DNA of 25,908 nt from Clostridia bacterium (lineage in GTDB: Bacteria; Bacillota; Clostridia; Christensenellales; CAG-314): contig CAAGHL010000017.1 of NCBI GenBank assembly GCA_900769665.1, positions 1 to 25,908 on the forward strand. Reading direction: 5' to 3'. A program made the position numbers and the translations under genes. Position 1 is the stretch's first letter. Each line of letters opens with the position of its first letter. Shown one piece after another: positions 23,475 to 25,908 of this stretch. Under the pieces are notes generated by a model. The model was given only the letters and a program-made list of their open reading frames with translations, was not told the origin of the DNA and searched no databases.

Positions 23475-24794
23475 CTATCCCACCGTGATTTTCTCTTGCG
23501 GAAGTCGGTAGTTGCCGTTGTCGGGTTGCAATGCGGCGTAAAATAACGTCAACGCCCCTATGCGCCCTGCAAACATCATTGCCATCAGTATGATTTTTGA
23601 CGCTATGCCCAAAGTGGGTGTGATGCCCATGGTCAAACCTACCGTACCTAGTGCCGAAGCAGCCTCAAACAAGCATTTTGTCAGCGGCAAATTTTCTATT
23701 AGGGATATTGCCGCGCCACCGACAAAAAACGTTGTAAAGTAGATTACAAGCAATGTGATTGCGGATTTTATGGCGGAATCGTCGAAACGTCTTGCCGAGG
23801 TCGAAACTTCTTCCTTTTTTCTGAGGACGGAAGCAACCGTAAGCATCAGTAGTGCCGCGGTAGTTGTTTTCATTCCGCCTGCGGTGGAGCCGGGACTGCC
23901 GCCGATGAGCATCAAAATGTCGGTAAGGGCAATGCCTACCTCGCTCATGTTGTTGTAGTCCGTAGTGTTAAAACCTGCCGTACGCGGTGAAACTGCCGCA
24001 AACAGCGACGCAAGCAGTCGTTGTCCGAAAGGCATATTGCCAAAGTCGGCAAAAAAGAAGTACACGGCCGGTAGTACGATGAGTATCGCGGTAGTAACAA
24101 GTATCAACTTGCTTTGAGTGCGGTAACGTTTGACGTGTACGCCGTTTTTGGCGATGTCTTGCCAAGTGAGAAAGCCCAATCCGCCTGCCACAATCAACAT
24201 TATAACGGTGATGTTTATTACGGGATTTGCAACGTATCTTGTAAGGGAAACAAACTTTGCTTCGGTAGTGCCCATTATGTCGAAGCCTGCGTTGCAAAAT
24301 GCCGAAACACTGTGGAATATTGCTTTCCAAATGCCTTCTCCCCAGCCGAAGTCGGCAATAAATATCGGACACATGGCAATGGCCCCGACAAGTTCTACGG
24401 TAAGTATGCCCACGATGATAAATCGAGTAAAGCGTACTATGCCGCCGAGTTCGTGTGCCGAGATTGACTCCTGCATGAGGTTGCGTTGCCCTAAGCCGAT
24501 GCGTTGGTGAAATATAAGGTGAAAAACCATTGCAATGGTTACTACGCCCATACCACCGATTTGGATCAGCAAAAGTATTACTATTTGCCCGAACAAACTC
24601 CATTGCGTTGCCGTGTCTACGGTTATCAAACCCGTTACGCATACTGCGGATACCGATGTGAACAGTGCGTCGATGTACTTCGGCGGCGAAGCTACGGAGC
24701 TTATCGGTAAGGATAGCAGTGCGCTACCGACTAGTATTACCGCCAAAAACCAAATAGGTATGGATCTTGGCGACGTAAAAAATTTCTTTAACAT
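23475..24794 (-). CDS. ktrB: Potassium transporter membrane subunit KtrB
   Basis: The membrane pore of KtrAB uptake. From the ATG at 24794 the product has 439 residues and begins MLKKFFTSPRSIPIWFLAVI, the normal KtrB start; longer upstream starts are rejected. The four pore loops with their filter glycines are visible: SAVCVTGLITV, SAFCNAGFDI, AVSPRTAGFNTTD and SALGTVGLTMG. The intramembrane gating loop is GGSPGSTAGGMKTTT. The ribosome binding site before this ATG is weak. The leader carries a perfect TATAAT and an inverted repeat. It is transcribed first, followed by ktrA. Confidence 0.94.
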   Translation of the reverse strand: MLKKFFTSPRSIPIWFLAVILVGSALLSLPISSVASPPKYIDALFTSVSAVCVTGLITVDTATQWSLFGQIVILLLIQIGGMGVVTIAMVFHLIFHQRIGLGQRNLMQESISAHELGGIVRFTRFIIVGILTVELVGAIAMCPIFIADFGWGEGIWKAIFHSVSAFCNAGFDIMGTTEAKFVSLTRYVANPVINITVIMLIVAGGLGFLTWQDIAKNGVHVKRYRTQSKLILVTTAILIVLPAVYFFFADFGNMPFGQRLLASLFAAVSPRTAGFNTTDYNNMSEVGIALTDILMLIGGSPGSTAGGMKTTTAALLMLTVASVLRKKEEVSTSARRFDDSAIKSAITLLVIYFTTFFVGGAAISLIENLPLTKCLFEAASALGTVGLTMGITPTLGIASKIILMAMMFAGRIGALTLFYAALQPDNGNYRLPQEKITVG

Positions 24795-24845
24795 AGTGCT
24801 GTTGGCAACGTGTTGTATTTGTTTGTGTTTTTGTTGCCGACATAT

Positions 24846-24877
24846 ATTATACAACAGTTTGCGCCAAAACGCAAACT
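24846..24877 (-). promoter_or_regulatory. ktrB promoter overlapped by a perfect inverted repeat
   Basis: The minus strand has TATAAT (24851-24846). Just upstream, AGTTTGCG (24856-24863) and CGCAAACT (24870-24877) form a perfect 8-base inverted repeat with a 6-base centre, lying in the -35/spacer zone. The -35 hexamer itself (TTTGCG, 18-base spacing) is poor, as expected for a regulated promoter. Confidence 0.55.
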
Positions 24878-24969
24878 TTTTGCAATGTATGTAAAAACCG
24901 CGTTTTTTTGTGGGCGGTTGCGTAAACATAGTGTGGGCAAAACGTACATACACTATTGCGGAGAATTGT

Positions 24970-25743
24970 GTGAAACAGGTGCTTGTGTTGGACAGCGGAG
25001 TCGGCGGACTTAACGTGTTGCGAGGGTTACAAAGACTGTGTCCGTATGCCGACTACTTGTATTTTGCCGATGGCGAGTACTTCCCCTACGGCAACAAAAG
25101 CAAAGCTGAAGTGCGCGAGCGTGTACGCAAGATATTGGATACGTTTGTCGATTCCGTTGGCTTGTGCGTGTTGGCGTGTAATACGGCTTCTTCGGTGTTT
25201 GACGACGGTTGCCGTGCGTTGTTTGACTTTCCCGTTGTGGACGTAATTGCGCCTACCGTGGCGCAAGTCGCACTGCAGACAAATACAAAACACGTCACTG
25301 TGCTGTCCACCGAACTTACTGCGCAATGCGGAGTGTATGTAGGGGCGTTTGCCGAGCGTGGCATTACGGCGCACTCGGTGGCTTGCCCGAATCTCGTTAC
25401 CCTTGCCGAAAGCTTTGTCGAGCCGACCTCGGCGACGGGCGAAATTGCCGATGCGCTAGCAGACGTAAAGCGTACCGACAGCGACGTGGTGGTGCTTGGC
25501 TGTACGCACTTCGATTGGTTTGCCGAGCAAATACAAGCCGTTGTCGGGCAGGATTGTCACGTTGTTTCCAGCTCCTTGTGCGCGGCAGAGTACTGCCAAA
25601 CATTGCTTGAAAAACAGTCTTTGTCGCTCTCTCACCAAGGTTGGACAACCTACCTCACGTCATCAAAAAAGCACACCGGGAGGGCTAAATTAACCCTTAG
25701 TTTTTTGCAACACGATATGCTGTTTAGGTCTTTTTATATTTAG
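24970..25743 (+). CDS. murI: Glutamate racemase
   Basis: Converts L- to D-glutamate for peptidoglycan. The GTG at 24970 is chosen because GGAG (24960-24963) precedes it by six bases and the product then starts KQVLVLDSGVGGL, the family N-terminus with Asp8. The two catalytic cysteines are present: Cys70 in ACNTASS and Cys178 in GCTHF. PYGNKS (39-44) is the substrate-binding block. Length (257 residues) is normal. GCTHFDW differs from the common GCTHYP. The last ten or so residues overlap an element with open frames on the other strand, so the C-terminus may be partly replaced. An ATAGTGT/ACACTAT inverted repeat (24928-24934, 24950-24956) lies just before the ribosome binding site. Confidence 0.93.
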   Translation: MKQVLVLDSGVGGLNVLRGLQRLCPYADYLYFADGEYFPYGNKSKAEVRERVRKILDTFVDSVGLCVLACNTASSVFDDGCRALFDFPVVDVIAPTVAQVALQTNTKHVTVLSTELTAQCGVYVGAFAERGITAHSVACPNLVTLAESFVEPTSATGEIADALADVKRTDSDVVVLGCTHFDWFAEQIQAVVGQDCHVVSSSLCAAEYCQTLLEKQSLSLSHQGWTTYLTSSKKHTGRAKLTLSFLQHDMLFRSFYI

Positions 25744-25908
25744 GGTTTCCATTCGCCATCACTAACCACCTTGGAGATGCTCTTTTCCGCGGCGTAGCCG
25801 TTTGTAGGATTAGCGACATTAACCGTACGAACCCCACCTCGTGGGTACACTTCAGCTCGCTTCCACACAAAATTTACGAAAAATTTCAATCTCCAAGGCG
25901 CGAAGCGT
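25740..25908 (-). other. Open frame or dispersed element running off the right edge
   Basis: On the minus strand one frame is open for 55 codons from the window edge to a TAA at 25742-25740, ending in VVSDGEWKP; a second frame is open over most of the same stretch, ending NGNPKYKKT (stop at 25726-25724). No start codon with a ribosome binding site is inside the window. It could be the 3' end of a gene. Two overlapping open frames with no terminator, touching the murI stop, fit a dispersed repeat equally well; from memory, unverified, peptides like these recur as short predicted proteins in gut Clostridia. Confidence 0.35.

Overview
The window reads as chromosomal DNA from a Gram-positive, Clostridia-like anaerobe, probably an uncultured gut or rumen lineage. 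The reasons are strong AGGAGG-type ribosome binding sites, compact U-tailed intrinsic terminators, pyruvate phosphate dikinase (PPDK), KtrAB potassium uptake, oxygen-sensitive iron-sulphur proteins, and gene types common in gut Firmicutes (GH2 glycosidase, DUF4349 lipoprotein, S41 protease). This placement is an inference; there is no rRNA or tRNA gene in the window to fix it.

Layout. 1-3309 (+): the 3' part of a prepilin-like surface protein whose base composition changes sharply near position 900, then a three-helix membrane protein. 3340-4180: a repeat-rich stretch around one small unknown gene, with short hairpins whose stems show paired base changes. 4169-7670 (-): dut and tadA (overlapping), a cytoplasmic GH2 glycosidase, and a TetR-type regulator with a near-consensus promoter and palindromes in its leader. 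7934-12315 (+): a hypB - large FAD/Fe-S oxidoreductase - hypA cassette with its own promoter and terminator, but no hydrogenase or other hyp genes. 12431-14635 (-): cytidine deaminase with an unknown upstream gene, and a DUF4349 lipoprotein. 14636-15367: a long gene-free gap holding a near-perfect palindrome and a degenerate repeat copy. 15368-18013 (+): PPDK. 18355-19107 (-): an unknown 250-residue protein with two terminators. 19347-22532 (+): YfbR-type nucleotidase overlapping a degenerate ABC-like ATPase, then an S41 protease. 22794-24794 (-): ktrB-ktrA. 24970-25743 (+): glutamate racemase, ending in an open-frame element that runs off the right edge.

How the genes fit. Much is housekeeping: nucleotide and tRNA-base deamination and dUTP/dNMP control (dut, tadA, cdd, yfbR), potassium balance (ktrAB), pyruvate/PEP exchange (PPDK) and cell-wall D-glutamate (murI). 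The parts that go beyond housekeeping are the hypB/oxidoreductase/hypA cassette, the mosaic pilin, the hairpin repeat family around 3.3-4.2 kb (one copy supplies the dut stop codon), and the ATPase that lacks several canonical ABC residues. No CRISPR array, transposase, integrase, tRNA or rRNA was seen.
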